Of a stretch of 64,000 bases of DNA, positions 1 to 9,590 are shown in pieces (the stretch's first letter is position 1; every line of letters begins with the position of its first letter). The stretch spans positions 1 through 64,000 of the forward strand of contig JADIYA010000006.1 in NCBI GenBank assembly GCA_016705545.1. Direction: 5' to 3'. A model generated the notes under the pieces. It was not told the origin of the DNA. It searched no databases and saw nothing but the letters and a program-made list of their open reading frames with translations. The position numbers and the translations under genes are program-made. This DNA comes from Flavobacteriales bacterium. GTDB lineage: Bacteria; Bacteroidota; Bacteroidia; Flavobacteriales_F; PHOS-HE28.

Positions 1-739
1 TTGCGATGCGGCGGACACCTGGGCGGAGTCGCGCATCGCGGACACAGCCGCGGCGAACGGCATCGCGGTGCTGATGATGAACTTCAACCGGCACATCATG
101 ATGAGCGAGGCCGAGAAGGAGGAGGTCATCGGCACGATCGCGGGCGCGGTGGCAGCGCACGGCGTGGATGCGTCGAACACCTTCATCGGCGGCTTCTCCT
201 CCGGTGGCAACGTGAGCGTGCTCTTAGCGAAGGTGCTTCTCCGATCGGCCGATCCGCCGGTGAAGCTGAAAGGCGTGTTCGCCGTGGACAGCCCCCTGGA
301 TCTGGCGCTCTTGTACGAATGTTCACAGCGCGACCTGGCGAAGACCACTTTTCCGGAATACAAGGGCGAAGCGCGCATGATCATCGCTTTGCTGGACAGC
401 ACCCTTGGCCCACCCACGGACAGCCTGGCCAGCTACGAACGCTCTTCTCCCCTGCTCAACACGGCCGCGAGCGTGGCGCCGCTGAAGGACCTGCCCATCC
501 GCTTCTACACGGAACCGGATACGGCGTGGTGGCGCGTCAACCGCGACGACAGTTATGAAGAGTTAAATGCCTTCGGCTTGAAGCGGATCCACGATACGTT
601 GGTGGCTGCTGGGAATTTGCGGGCGGAGTACATCACCACGGAAGGGCGCGGCGTGCAGCACGGCAACCGCCATCCGCATGCATGGTCGATCGTGGAGGAG
701 AAGGAATTGGTGAAATGGATCCAACGTTTATCCAACTGA
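1..739 (+). CDS. Alpha/beta hydrolase (esterase-like), 5' end cut by the window
   Basis: The reading frame is open from base 2 to the stop at 737-739, so the gene starts before the window. The visible part holds the nucleophile elbow Gly-Phe-Ser-Ser-Gly-Gly (near base 195), where the second Ser would be the nucleophile. Near the C-terminus a His-Pro-His-Ala-Trp stretch could supply the catalytic His, and an Asp in Glu-Pro-Asp the acid. This matches the general alpha/beta hydrolase plan; the substrate cannot be told. An ATG at 68 is internal because coding continues upstream of it. The propeller lipoprotein begins 4 bases after the stop, so the two are probably co-transcribed. Confidence 0.7.
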   Translation, partial: CDAADTWAESRIADTAAANGIAVLMMNFNRHIMMSEAEKEEVIGTIAGAVAAHGVDASNTFIGGFSSGGNVSVLLAKVLLRSADPPVKLKGVFAVDSPLDLALLYECSQRDLAKTTFPEYKGEARMIIALLDSTLGPPTDSLASYERSSPLLNTAASVAPLKDLPIRFYTEPDTAWWRVNRDDSYEELNAFGLKRIHDTLVAAGNLRAEYITTEGRGVQHGNRHPHAWSIVEEKELVKWIQRLSN

Positions 740-743
740 AATC

Positions 744-1889
744 ATGCGCACTATCATCTGCCTAGCCCTCGGCTCGCTGCTCCTCCTCTCCTGCAACGGC
801 CAGCCCACGAGCAAGGCACCCGTGCTGATCATGAACGATACGGCCAAGATCCCGACCGAATGGTTCTTGAAACTCGACTACCCAGAGCAACTCTGCCACT
901 GGGTACGCCACATGCGCGAGGACAGGAGCGGAACGCTGTGGTTCGGCACCAACCACTACGGACTGATCCGCTACGCGAACGATACGCTGGAGTACCTCGC
1001 CGATAGCGCAGGCATCACCACTGGCCGCATCAACGGGATCGTGGAAGGCGCGGACGGCATCCTATGGGTTGCCACCGATGGTGAAGGGCTGTTCAAATAC
1101 GATCCCTCGACGCGCTTTTCCGCGCGCCATGGCTTCAGTCAGTTGACCACCAAGGATGGCCTGCTGCACAACGAGGTCGGGAACATGGCCATGGGCCGCG
1201 ATGGCGTGCTGTGGGTCGGGACGACGAACGGGCTGTGTACGTACGACGGCCGCACATTCACAGCGATCGACCTGCCACCGAACACCGCGGTGGATTCTGT
1301 GGGCGCACTATCACCCACCCGCATCACGTGCCTCCTGGCGGACCGTCAAGGAATGATCTGGTTCGGACGCGAAGGGGATGGGCTCTTGATGATCGATCCG
1401 AAGGAGACCGGACCGCGCAGGATACTCAAGCACTACACCGTGGCAGATGGCCTGCCCGACAGCAGCGTCTCCGGCCTGATGGAGGACAGCAAGGGCAGGC
1501 TCTGGCTCGGGAGCATGTTCGGGGGTGTGAGCCTCTTCGAACCTTCAGCAGTTGATGAAAAAGGCAGCAAGGCGTTCACCAACTGCACGAAGGACGGCGT
1601 GATCCAAGGGGTTGAAGCGGGTGCGTTCTATGAAGACCGGGCGGGCCACATCTGGTTTGCCGCGGAGCATCAGGGCGTTTTCCGGTACGATCCTTCGGCT
1701 GCGCTCAGGACAGGTGCGACGAGCTTCACGAACTACGGCCCCAAGGACGGCTTGAGCTCAGGCGGGATCCTGGCCATCATGGAGGACCGGGAAGGTCGTT
1801 TCTGGTTCGGTGGTTTCGGTGGGCTCTTCCGCTTCGACCGGAAGTCCTCGCGGTTCACGCCGGTGGGGAAGCAAGGGCCGTGGAACTAG
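744..1889 (+). CDS. Propeller lipoprotein (two-component-regulator propeller repeats)
   Basis: A 381-residue lipoprotein. The N-terminal signal ends in a Leu-Leu-Ser-Cys lipobox with Cys17 as the lipidated residue. The rest consists of seven repeats of the type Glu-Asp-x-x-Gly-x-(Leu/Ile)-Trp-(Phe/Val)-Gly-x-x-x-x-Gly-(Leu/Val), which equals one complete seven-bladed Reg_prop beta-propeller. In this family the propeller is normally the periplasmic sensor of a histidine kinase or cyclase; here there is no transmembrane or output domain, so it stands alone on the membrane. It follows the esterase by 4 bases. Role unknown: a ligand-binding or scaffold lipoprotein is plausible. Confidence 0.8.
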   Translation: MRTIICLALGSLLLLSCNGQPTSKAPVLIMNDTAKIPTEWFLKLDYPEQLCHWVRHMREDRSGTLWFGTNHYGLIRYANDTLEYLADSAGITTGRINGIVEGADGILWVATDGEGLFKYDPSTRFSARHGFSQLTTKDGLLHNEVGNMAMGRDGVLWVGTTNGLCTYDGRTFTAIDLPPNTAVDSVGALSPTRITCLLADRQGMIWFGREGDGLLMIDPKETGPRRILKHYTVADGLPDSSVSGLMEDSKGRLWLGSMFGGVSLFEPSAVDEKGSKAFTNCTKDGVIQGVEAGAFYEDRAGHIWFAAEHQGVFRYDPSAALRTGATSFTNYGPKDGLSSGGILAIMEDREGRFWFGGFGGLFRFDRKSSRFTPVGKQGPWN

Positions 1890-1966
1890 GACGAGAGATC
1901 ATGACTATCGCACGAACGCCCCATTCATCGAGATCGGCGAACACCGTCCGAGCCCGTTGTGGAAAT

Positions 1967-2509
1967 TCACTCCAGCGCGAAGGAGCGCACATGTGCATAC
2001 CGTTCGCCCTCGCGCATGGCTCTTCGCAGCAAGACCACTTCGGTCACCTGTTCTTCAGCATGAAGCACATGCGGCGCGAGACTTTCCCAAGCACACTGGA
2101 ACTGCGCGGGCTTCAGTCCGGCGGCGATGGTGAGGTGCGGATGGTCGGTCTCGCGGATGGACTCCCGCAAGGGGTCAATGGCCTTCAACGCTGCGACGAT
2201 CGGCGTGCGCACGGTGGCGATGGCGTCCTTCTCCACGGGATCGATGTAAATGGTGCGCTTGTCGGGGAAGTGGATGATGCCGTTGTAGCGCAGGGTGAAG
2301 CCTTGCTGACCGACCACACCGCGTGCGATCCCCTCGCAGATGTCGCCTTCACATTCCAACGGCAGATCGGCGAAGAAGAGCGTGATGTGCGGAACGGTGT
2401 TGCGGCCGCTGAAGGAACCGACACGCTCATGCACCAAGGCCTTCAGCCGGTCCACCTCGGCGGAAAGCGCCGGGGATGGAAGGATGGTGAGAAGGAAGCG
2501 GTGAAGCAT
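1967..2509 (-). CDS. 2H phosphoesterase / 2'-5' RNA ligase-like protein
   Basis: A 180-residue protein with the two His-x-Thr motifs that define the 2H phosphoesterase superfamily: His41-Ile-Thr43 and His125-Leu-Thr127, each in a hydrophobic strand (Pro-His-Ile-Thr-Leu; Pro-His-Leu-Thr-Ile). Members act on 2',3'-cyclic or 2'-5' phosphodiester bonds of RNA or nucleotides; the substrate here is unknown. The ATG at 2509 is chosen; the frame stays open upstream to 2602 but that part runs into the repeat region and has no family character. It stands alone, convergent with the propeller lipoprotein. Confidence 0.75.
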   Translation of the reverse strand: MLHRFLLTILPSPALSAEVDRLKALVHERVGSFSGRNTVPHITLFFADLPLECEGDICEGIARGVVGQQGFTLRYNGIIHFPDKRTIYIDPVEKDAIATVRTPIVAALKAIDPLRESIRETDHPHLTIAAGLKPAQFQCAWESLAPHVLHAEEQVTEVVLLRRAMREGERYAHVRSFALE

Positions 2510-2559
2510 GGCACCAAAGGTCCTGCATCGGGAGATATCCGGGAATATCCGCAAACAAC

Positions 2560-2738
2560 GGCTGTGACCCCGTTGGAGTCGAATGCCTTCTTGGTGGAAC
2601 ACATGCTACAAGCTGTGACCCCTTCGGGGTCGAATGCCGGATCCACAGCTACGGCACGCGGCCTGACCCAGGAGGGGTCACAGCCTGTAGAAGGGAAATG
2701 CCGCCATGCCGTTAGGACCCTGAAGGGTTCGCAGCCGG
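2560..2738. repeat. Four copies of a dispersed palindromic repeat (family A)
   Basis: Copies at 2560-2587 and 2611-2638 read in plus orientation around the core GCTGTGACCCC followed by a GTCGAATGCC tail. The second holds the perfect hairpin GACCCCTTCGGGGTC. Copies at 2660-2685 and 2712-2738 are in the opposite orientation. The same family recurs at 14887-14966, so this is an interspersed REP-like element rather than a local duplication. Confidence 0.75.
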
Positions 2739-2739
2739 A

Positions 2740-2765
2740 ATTGCGAGGAGGAACGACGAAGCAAC
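2740..2765. repeat. ATTGCGAGG...GAAGCAA element (family B), copy 1
   Basis: The sequence reads ATTGCGAGG, a short variable middle, then GAAGCAAC. A second copy with the same ends lies at 61864-61886. Elements with these ends are, from general knowledge, common intergenic repeats in several bacterial groups. Confidence 0.55.
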
Positions 2766-2899
2766 GCGTGAGCGATCGCAGCGGCACCCCGCAGCGAGGA
2801 ACGAGCGAGGAGTATAGCGGAGAGCGCGACCCGAGGCTCTTGCGAGGGGCACGCTCAAACAACAACACCAACAAACACGTTCAACCTTTGGAAGTCGCG

Positions 2900-2939
2900 C
2901 GATCACCTGATCGTCTGATCTTCTGACCATCTGATCAAC
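2900..2939. repeat. Period-8 tandem repeat with core CTGATC
   Basis: Successive octamers CTGATCGT, CTGATCTT, CTGACCAT and CTGATCAA (2908-2939), preceded by a half-matching GCGATCAC, form a tandem array that ends three bases before the ATG of the acyl-CoA dehydrogenase. It therefore occupies the expected promoter or 5' UTR of that gene. Confidence 0.75.
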
Positions 2940-2942
2940 ACC

Positions 2943-4733
<1,791 letters not shown>

Positions 4734-4745
4734 GCGTGCCTCGAG

Positions 4746-6029
4746 TCAAGGCTGCTCGGTGGATCGCGATCCTTGCCTCACCGGTGAGGCAACGAGCATC
4801 GCGATCAGTCCGATTGCCACGAACGACTTCAGTTTGTAGTGCGCGTACACATCGGCGAACTCGCCGAGCATCAGCTCCGTGTTCAATCCGAGGAAAACGA
4901 GCACCAGGCCGATGGTCCAGCGCTTCGCTACGCGGCCTGATGGCAGCATCAGGCGCGCGTGCAGGAGCCATGCGATGGCGGGTGCTGCCAGCAGCATGCT
5001 GTAATTGCGCTGATGCGGGAACAGCAGGATGGTGCAGAGCAGCAAGTAGCCGGCCTCGCGCAGCACGCGCTGGTCATTCAGCTCATTGCGGAAGGGAGGC
5101 CAGCCCACGAAGGCGAGCGTGAGCGCGATCAGTGTCAATCGGCCGATGAGCAGCAATACGGCAATCTGCTCGACGGTGAGCGCAGCCAGGTTGCGCGGCA
5201 AGGCAAGGGTGTGGCTGCTGCCGCCTTCGGTGCTCAGGTAAGCCGAGAGCAAGGAGCCCAGTGCGATGAAGGACGGCTCTTCCTCATCGAGGATGTGGCG
5301 CGCATCGGTGGGATTGAGCAGCTCGGCGCGCGTGCGATGCAGTTCCATCAGCTCATCCCAGCCGAGCGCGAGGGCAGGGGCGAATTGCAGCGCCGCGAAG
5401 AGCGTGACCGAGGCCAGCGCTCCCATCCAATGGCGGCGCCAGAGCAGGTAGGGGAGGAGCACAGCTGGAAGCAGCTTCACATCGAGCCCGATGGCGATGA
5501 GCGCGCCGCCGAGCCACGGGCGTTCAGCGCGTATGAGGCGCAGTCCTTCGAGCGAGAGCCAGACCAGCAGCGGGGTGACCTGCATGGAGTTGATGTTATC
5601 ACGTACCGGCTGGAAGAGCAGCAGCAGCAGGAGCGCATGAAAGCGCGCGCGCTCCACTGGTGGGGCACCGCTCAGCCCGAGCCAGCTTTCCATGATCCAA
5701 AGGCTCCGCAGCATGAGCGCGATGATGCCCAACCCCCAGAGCCATTTCGCACCCGCTGCGCCGAGCCATTCCAGCGGCGCGATCGCCAGCGCGAAGAAGG
5801 GACTGTAGAAGTATCGGTACCACTCGTTGTAGCGCAGCAGGTAGGCGTTGCGGCCTGCACGCAGGTCGGCGCTGGCTTGGAGGAAGATGTCCATGTCGTT
5901 GCGCTCACCGGCAGCGATCAGCACATTGACCAGCAGGCCGAGGATGGCCAATGCCCATGCGCCAAGCCAAATCCTTCCGCGGAGGCCGCCGTTCTGCCAG
6001 CAATCCCGGATCCAGTGCGGCCCCATCAT
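4746..6029 (-). CDS. Multi-pass membrane protein, GT87/DUF2029-like glycosyltransferase
   Basis: A 427-residue integral membrane protein with around ten hydrophobic segments. The early Asp-Met-Asp-Ile-Phe-Leu motif in the first loop followed by Phe-Tyr-Ser-Pro-Phe-Phe and later Gln-Val-Thr-Pro-Leu is typical of GT87 (DUF2029) polyprenyl-phosphate-dependent mannosyltransferases. Substrate unknown. The ATG pair at 6024-6029 is taken as start because upstream of it the frame runs into G-homopolymer sequence. The same frame stays open to 7259, but that part is an artefact of GC-rich sequence. Confidence 0.75.
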   Translation of the reverse strand: MMGPHWIRDCWQNGGLRGRIWLGAWALAILGLLVNVLIAAGERNDMDIFLQASADLRAGRNAYLLRYNEWYRYFYSPFFALAIAPLEWLGAAGAKWLWGLGIIALMLRSLWIMESWLGLSGAPPVERARFHALLLLLLFQPVRDNINSMQVTPLLVWLSLEGLRLIRAERPWLGGALIAIGLDVKLLPAVLLPYLLWRRHWMGALASVTLFAALQFAPALALGWDELMELHRTRAELLNPTDARHILDEEEPSFIALGSLLSAYLSTEGGSSHTLALPRNLAALTVEQIAVLLLIGRLTLIALTLAFVGWPPFRNELNDQRVLREAGYLLLCTILLFPHQRNYSMLLAAPAIAWLLHARLMLPSGRVAKRWTIGLVLVFLGLNTELMLGEFADVYAHYKLKSFVAIGLIAMLVASPVRQGSRSTEQP

Positions 6030-6211
6030 CCGCCGGACTTCTACCGGGGTGGCCCCCCGGGGGGGGGGGGGGGGAGCGCCCCGGGGGGAAGGGGGGGGGG
6101 GGGGGGGGAAGGGGGCGCCCCCCCCAGCGTTTTGGTGGGGGGGGGGGGCCGCGCCCCGCGCGCCGGCGCCGGGGCTTCCTCGGCCCGGCGTGGGTGGTTG
6201 GGTCTTCGCTG
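6030..6211. other. Long G-homopolymer tract, probable sequencing or assembly damage
   Basis: Between the GT87-like gene and the SUI1 gene the plus strand carries G runs of about 16 (6059-6074), 6 (6083-6088), 18 (6091-6108), 5 (6111-6115) and 12 (6137-6148) bases, separated by a few bases. Nothing else in the window looks like this except the 16-G run at 6574-6589. Real G-quadruplex DNA is possible, but base-calling or polishing error is more likely. Confidence 0.7.
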
Positions 6212-6541
6212 TCATCCCGCCTTCTTCGCTTTGTACCCTTTCTCGGTCAGGTAGGCCAGCACCTTGTCGCGGTGGTCGCCCTGCAAGAGGATCACGCCAT
6301 CCTTGGTGTTGCCCCCTACACCGCATTTGCTTTTCAGCGTGCGACCCAGGTCGTCCAGGTCCGCGTCCTTGCCCACGAAGCCCACGATCCGCGTCACCTC
6401 CTTGTTGCCCTTCAGCCGGTCCAGGTGGATGCGGAGGTCCTGTTGCTGCGGCGGCAGGGTGGCGGGCTCCCGCGCGGTGCCGAGGTTCTTGTTGGTGCTG
6501 TACACCAGGCCGCCAAGTCCGCTGGGTGGGCGCTTCTTCAT
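6212..6541 (-). CDS. SUI1/eIF1-family translation factor (YciH-like)
   Basis: A 109-residue protein. Residues 66-92 (Leu-Gly-Arg-Thr-Leu-Lys-Ser-Lys-Cys-Gly-Val-Gly-Gly-Asn, then Lys-Asp-Gly-Val-Ile and Gln-Gly-Asp-His-Arg) match the conserved core of SUI1/eIF1 proteins, which in eukaryotes and archaea check start-codon choice on the small ribosomal subunit. The bacterial YciH group is small and less well understood. The ATG at 6541 is preferred to a TTG at 6550. It lies between two G-run regions, so nearby sequence quality is doubtful, although the coding part itself looks intact. Confidence 0.85.
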   Translation of the reverse strand: MKKRPPSGLGGLVYSTNKNLGTAREPATLPPQQQDLRIHLDRLKGNKEVTRIVGFVGKDADLDDLGRTLKSKCGVGGNTKDGVILLQGDHRDKVLAYLTEKGYKAKKAG

Positions 6542-6573
6542 GGAAGGCAAGATTAACCGCAGCCGGAACGCGA

Positions 6574-6589
6574 GGGGGGGGGGGGGGGG
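6574..6589. repeat. 16-base G homopolymer
   Basis: Sixteen consecutive G residues between the start of the SUI1 gene and the end of the GH38-like fragment. It belongs with the G runs at 6059-6148 and marks the same doubtful stretch. Confidence 0.8.
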
Positions 6590-6619
6590 ATCTGCTCCTC
6601 CTGTTGGGAGAAAGGCAGG

Positions 6620-7147
6620 CTACTTCCACCACGTGATCAACGGCCGCGTCATCTCCAGCCCGAACCGACGCGCCTCTTCCAACTTGAACGGCCCGTGCAT
6701 CTTCAGGTAGAGGTCGAAGGTGATCGGCCCTTCCTGGTCGGCCTTGAAGTTGGTGTGCCAGTAGTTGTTGAGGGCGTAGAGGTAGATGGTGCTGCTGCTC
6801 TTCGCCTCGGTCTTCCAGGCCTTGTACTTCTCCGGGTTCGTGCCGCGACCGGGGTTCACCTTGCGCTCGTCCACCATGTCGCCGACTTCCCACAGCGCGC
6901 CTTGCGGGCACACGATGGTGACGCCCATGCTGTCGTTGCTCACATCGATCCAGCGCTGGGCGCAGAAGAAATCGTTGTTGCTGCCGGGGATGCGGCCGCT
7001 CTCGGGCGTCACGCAGGTATCGCTGATGCCGATGCGGACGGTGGCGTTGGGGATGTTGAAGGGGAGGGCGAGGTGGAGGGATTCCTTGTCTCGGATTGCG
7101 CCTTCTTCTGATGTGTGGACACCATGGCAATCGGTCCATCGCTGATG
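6620..7147 (-). pseudogene. Detached C-terminal domain of a GH38-like glycosidase
   Basis: Read on the minus strand from 7147, this frame gives a C-terminal beta domain of the GH38-related (DUF5054-type) family: Glu-Gly-Ala-Ile-Arg-Asp-Lys-Glu-Ser-Leu, then Pro-Phe-Asn-Ile-Pro, Pro-Gly-Ser-Asn-Asn-Asp-Phe-Phe and Gln-Arg-Trp-Ile-Asp-Val-Ser-Asn-Asp. It ends with a plausible stop at 6620. A TGA at 7148-7150 closes it upstream and no convincing start exists before a GTG at 7012. It is in the same frame as the main part at 7415-9484, but the sequence that should join them is missing or scrambled. Confidence 0.65.
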
Positions 7148-7414
7148 TCAGATGGTAACGATGGTATCCGTCGATCGCGGCGCGTGTCCAGACGAACCAG
7201 CGGGATGCCTGACCTGGAGTCGGTGATCGACCAGGTATTTCGGCGCCTGTGGTCAGCAATAACGACTCACGGAGTCAGATAACTCAATCGATTCGCAATG
7301 CCAGATTGTCCATCGATCATCTGTCTCGTCTCATTTCAGTGACCATCTGTCGATTCGCCGCGCGAAGTGTTCCTGTTTCATTGGCGGCATTCCAGACTTG
7401 CCTGTCAGTGGTAT
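7148..7414. other. Degenerate junction inside the GH38-like gene
   Basis: This 267-bp stretch is less GC-rich than its surroundings, has stops in the gene frame, and shows no homology-like pattern. Members of the family have a longer beta-sandwich region between the catalytic part and the C-terminal domain, so a real deletion with filler sequence, or a misassembly, would explain it. Confidence 0.5.
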
Positions 7415-9484
7415 TCACGGTTCAGGGCTTCGGTGCTTCCTCGTTGGACGGATTCTCGTCTGAAAGACATACCACCCCGCACTATCCGCGAACGCCTTCT
7501 TCACCCGCCACTGGTCGGTGGTGAAGTGCGCATCCGGATCGCTGATGCTGCACCACGCGCCCCAGGTGTGCTCGTGCCACATCACGATGCTGCGCTTGGC
7601 GCGGTAGAGCAGGTGCGGGTCGATGGGCTTGCCGAGGATCTTGGCCGCATCGATCAGGTTGGAAAGTCGCGCGCTGAGCACGCGCACATCGCCTTCCTCC
7701 TTCGCCGTGCTGTACGCGCCATCCTCCCAATAGGGCGTGAAGTCGCCGCTCCAGGTGGGAATGTCCTTGCCGTACTTCGTTTCGAACTCTTGCATCATCG
7801 TGCCCGCGTTGGCGATGATCAAGCGCGGTGAGCTGTACTTCTCGTTCCAGTCGCGCACGAAGTCGCTGAGGGTGCTGTCCACCGGACCGTTGTCGCTCAC
7901 GATGTTGTAGCGCCACTGCACCATGTCGTAGGGATAGCCCTTCGCGGCGAGCTCGTTCATGTAGGCGGCGATCTTCCGCGTACCGCGCTCCTTGATCGCT
8001 CCGGCGGTGTAGCCGTGCCAGCCGCCGTAGCCTTGGCCGGCTGTCCATACTAGGATGCTGTCCTTGCCGGTCGTGCCCTTCCACCAATAGGGCTTGTCGC
8101 CTTGTTCGCGCAGGGTGCTGCCGATGCGGTCGCCGCCGTCGGGCATGTCGGGGATGTAGTTCGGCCCCTGGCTCAGGTGGCGGATGCCGTGCGCGGCGTA
8201 GGCGTCCACCATGCTCCAGCTCATGCCGGGGATGTCGGTCTGCATCGCCATGGTGATCGGCAGGTCGTACCACTTCCGCAGCGAATCGGCGTACTCCACG
8301 ATCCAGTGCATCTCCTCGGGCGTGCACAGGCCGGTGAGGATGTTCGCGTAGTTCGCGCTGAGGGCGATGCTGCCGCTCTTCACCGCCGCGATGAAGCGCT
8401 GCTTGTCCCGCTCGCTGGCGATGCCCAGGAAATTCTCCACGGCCCAGAGGCTCTCCACGTTCCACACGAAGCGGCTGCCTTCCGGATAGTCCTTCGTGCG
8501 GTCGATCAGCTCCAGCGCCTTCCAGATGTTGTTGTTCTGGATCGTCTCCACTTCGGCCTGCAGGTGGCTGTAGCCGATGTCGGTGTGGCTGTGGTGGACG
8601 AGGTGGATGTCGCGGTGGATGACGGGGAGCACGTCGACAGTTCTGGTCGCATCGAACTCTATGGAATGCGGGTCCTCCTTTTTCCGGGTGATCACCGACC
8701 GGACTGCTATCACTGAGTGGTTGGTGACGGGTTCTATCGGGACCCTGAACTCATTCAGCCCGTTCACGATCTTAAAGTTGCCTCTGATCGGTTCGTCATC
8801 AATAGAAACGGCGAGCACATTTGGCGCACCGAAGTGCATCATCGTGATCAGCAATTCTTGCTTGCCATCCCTGCGAATGAACGGCAACACTTCCACCTCC
8901 ACCTTCTCCTCGAACGTGTATCGGAAGGTCATGAACCAATCCGGGCTGTCCTGCGCGTGGCCCACCACTTTCAATTTCACCGGTTGGCCGAGCGTGACGT
9001 ACTTCCTCGGCACCCGCAAGTGCGCGAAGCCGTGCGCATCGCCGTGGCGGTCCGTCTTGCTGAACTCGAAGACGAGCTTGGTGCTGTCCGCTGCTGCTGC
9101 CGACCAAGAGGATGGTCTGATGTTGTGATGCGTGCTGAAAGTGAGCGCTAGTTGGTCGTTGATGAAGAGATCGAACGAGCGATCACCACCGGAGGTAGTA
9201 CTGTTGTGCGCCGTGATCCAACTGAAGTAGAAGTACTGGGTCGATTCCCGCTCGGAGAAGGGGACAGCCGCAGTCTCCCAAGCGATGGCTTTCTTCCCAT
9301 CCGTGCACCGCGTCAGCAATGCGGTGGTCGCGTGCTCCGGGTACACGCTGAAGTAGGAGAGGACCTCGCCCTCCACATCCTTCGCGTAGCCGTTGATCAC
9401 GTCCTGCTTGCCGAAAACGGGAAGGTCGACCTGTGCCACAGTCGTGAAAGGCACTAACCCCAAGAGCAGGACCCTTGATCGCAT
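7415..9484 (-). CDS. GH38-like glycoside hydrolase (alpha-mannosidase-type), truncated
   Basis: A 689-residue secreted protein: signal peptide at residues 1-17 (ending Thr-Val-Ala-Gln), a beta-rich N-terminal region, then a GH38-type catalytic domain starting His-Ser-His-Thr-Asp-Ile-Gly-Tyr-Ser-His, where the His-x-Asp pair would bind the catalytic zinc. It reaches Trp-His-Glu-His-Thr-Trp-Gly and stops soon after at 7415, too early for this family; the C-terminal domain lies detached at 6620-7147. The ATG at 9484 begins the signal peptide. Whether the protein is inactive or the break is an assembly error cannot be decided here. Confidence 0.75.
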   Translation of the reverse strand: MRSRVLLLGLVPFTTVAQVDLPVFGKQDVINGYAKDVEGEVLSYFSVYPEHATTALLTRCTDGKKAIAWETAAVPFSERESTQYFYFSWITAHNSTTSGGDRSFDLFINDQLALTFSTHHNIRPSSWSAAAADSTKLVFEFSKTDRHGDAHGFAHLRVPRKYVTLGQPVKLKVVGHAQDSPDWFMTFRYTFEEKVEVEVLPFIRRDGKQELLITMMHFGAPNVLAVSIDDEPIRGNFKIVNGLNEFRVPIEPVTNHSVIAVRSVITRKKEDPHSIEFDATRTVDVLPVIHRDIHLVHHSHTDIGYSHLQAEVETIQNNNIWKALELIDRTKDYPEGSRFVWNVESLWAVENFLGIASERDKQRFIAAVKSGSIALSANYANILTGLCTPEEMHWIVEYADSLRKWYDLPITMAMQTDIPGMSWSMVDAYAAHGIRHLSQGPNYIPDMPDGGDRIGSTLREQGDKPYWWKGTTGKDSILVWTAGQGYGGWHGYTAGAIKERGTRKIAAYMNELAAKGYPYDMVQWRYNIVSDNGPVDSTLSDFVRDWNEKYSSPRLIIANAGTMMQEFETKYGKDIPTWSGDFTPYWEDGAYSTAKEEGDVRVLSARLSNLIDAAKILGKPIDPHLLYRAKRSIVMWHEHTWGAWCSISDPDAHFTTDQWRVKKAFADSAGWYVFQTRIRPTRKHRSPEP

Positions 9485-9563
9485 GGGGCTGAAGATCGGC
9501 TTTTCAGAGAGTGGCTCCATCGGGAAGCCCCTGAGCAGGAACGAACCGGACCGATCGCTGTCC

Positions 9564-9571
9564 TATGTTCG
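9564..9571 (+). promoter_or_regulatory. Bacteroidota -7 element, TATGTTCG
   Basis: Matches TAnnTTYG, a variant of the known Bacteroidota -7 consensus TAnnTTTG, 19 bases before the ATG at 9591. Confidence 0.55.
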
Positions 9572-9590
9572 CGGCCCCATAAAACTGCCC

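Larger units (their letters stand above)
2510..2942. other. 433-bp non-coding spacer packed with short repeats
   Basis: No gene is supported here. From left to right the spacer holds four copies of a palindromic repeat (2560-2738), an ATTGCGAGG...GAAGCAA element (2740-2765), GC-rich sequence, and a period-8 array that ends 3 bases before the acyl-CoA dehydrogenase start. Frames that stay open across it are shadows without family character. Confidence 0.75.

Noticed and set aside
4746..7259. One 837-codon minus-strand frame covering the GT87-like gene and everything to 7259
   Set aside because: Only the part up to 6029 looks like a protein; the rest is antisense to, or out of frame with, the SUI1 and GH38-like genes and crosses the G runs.
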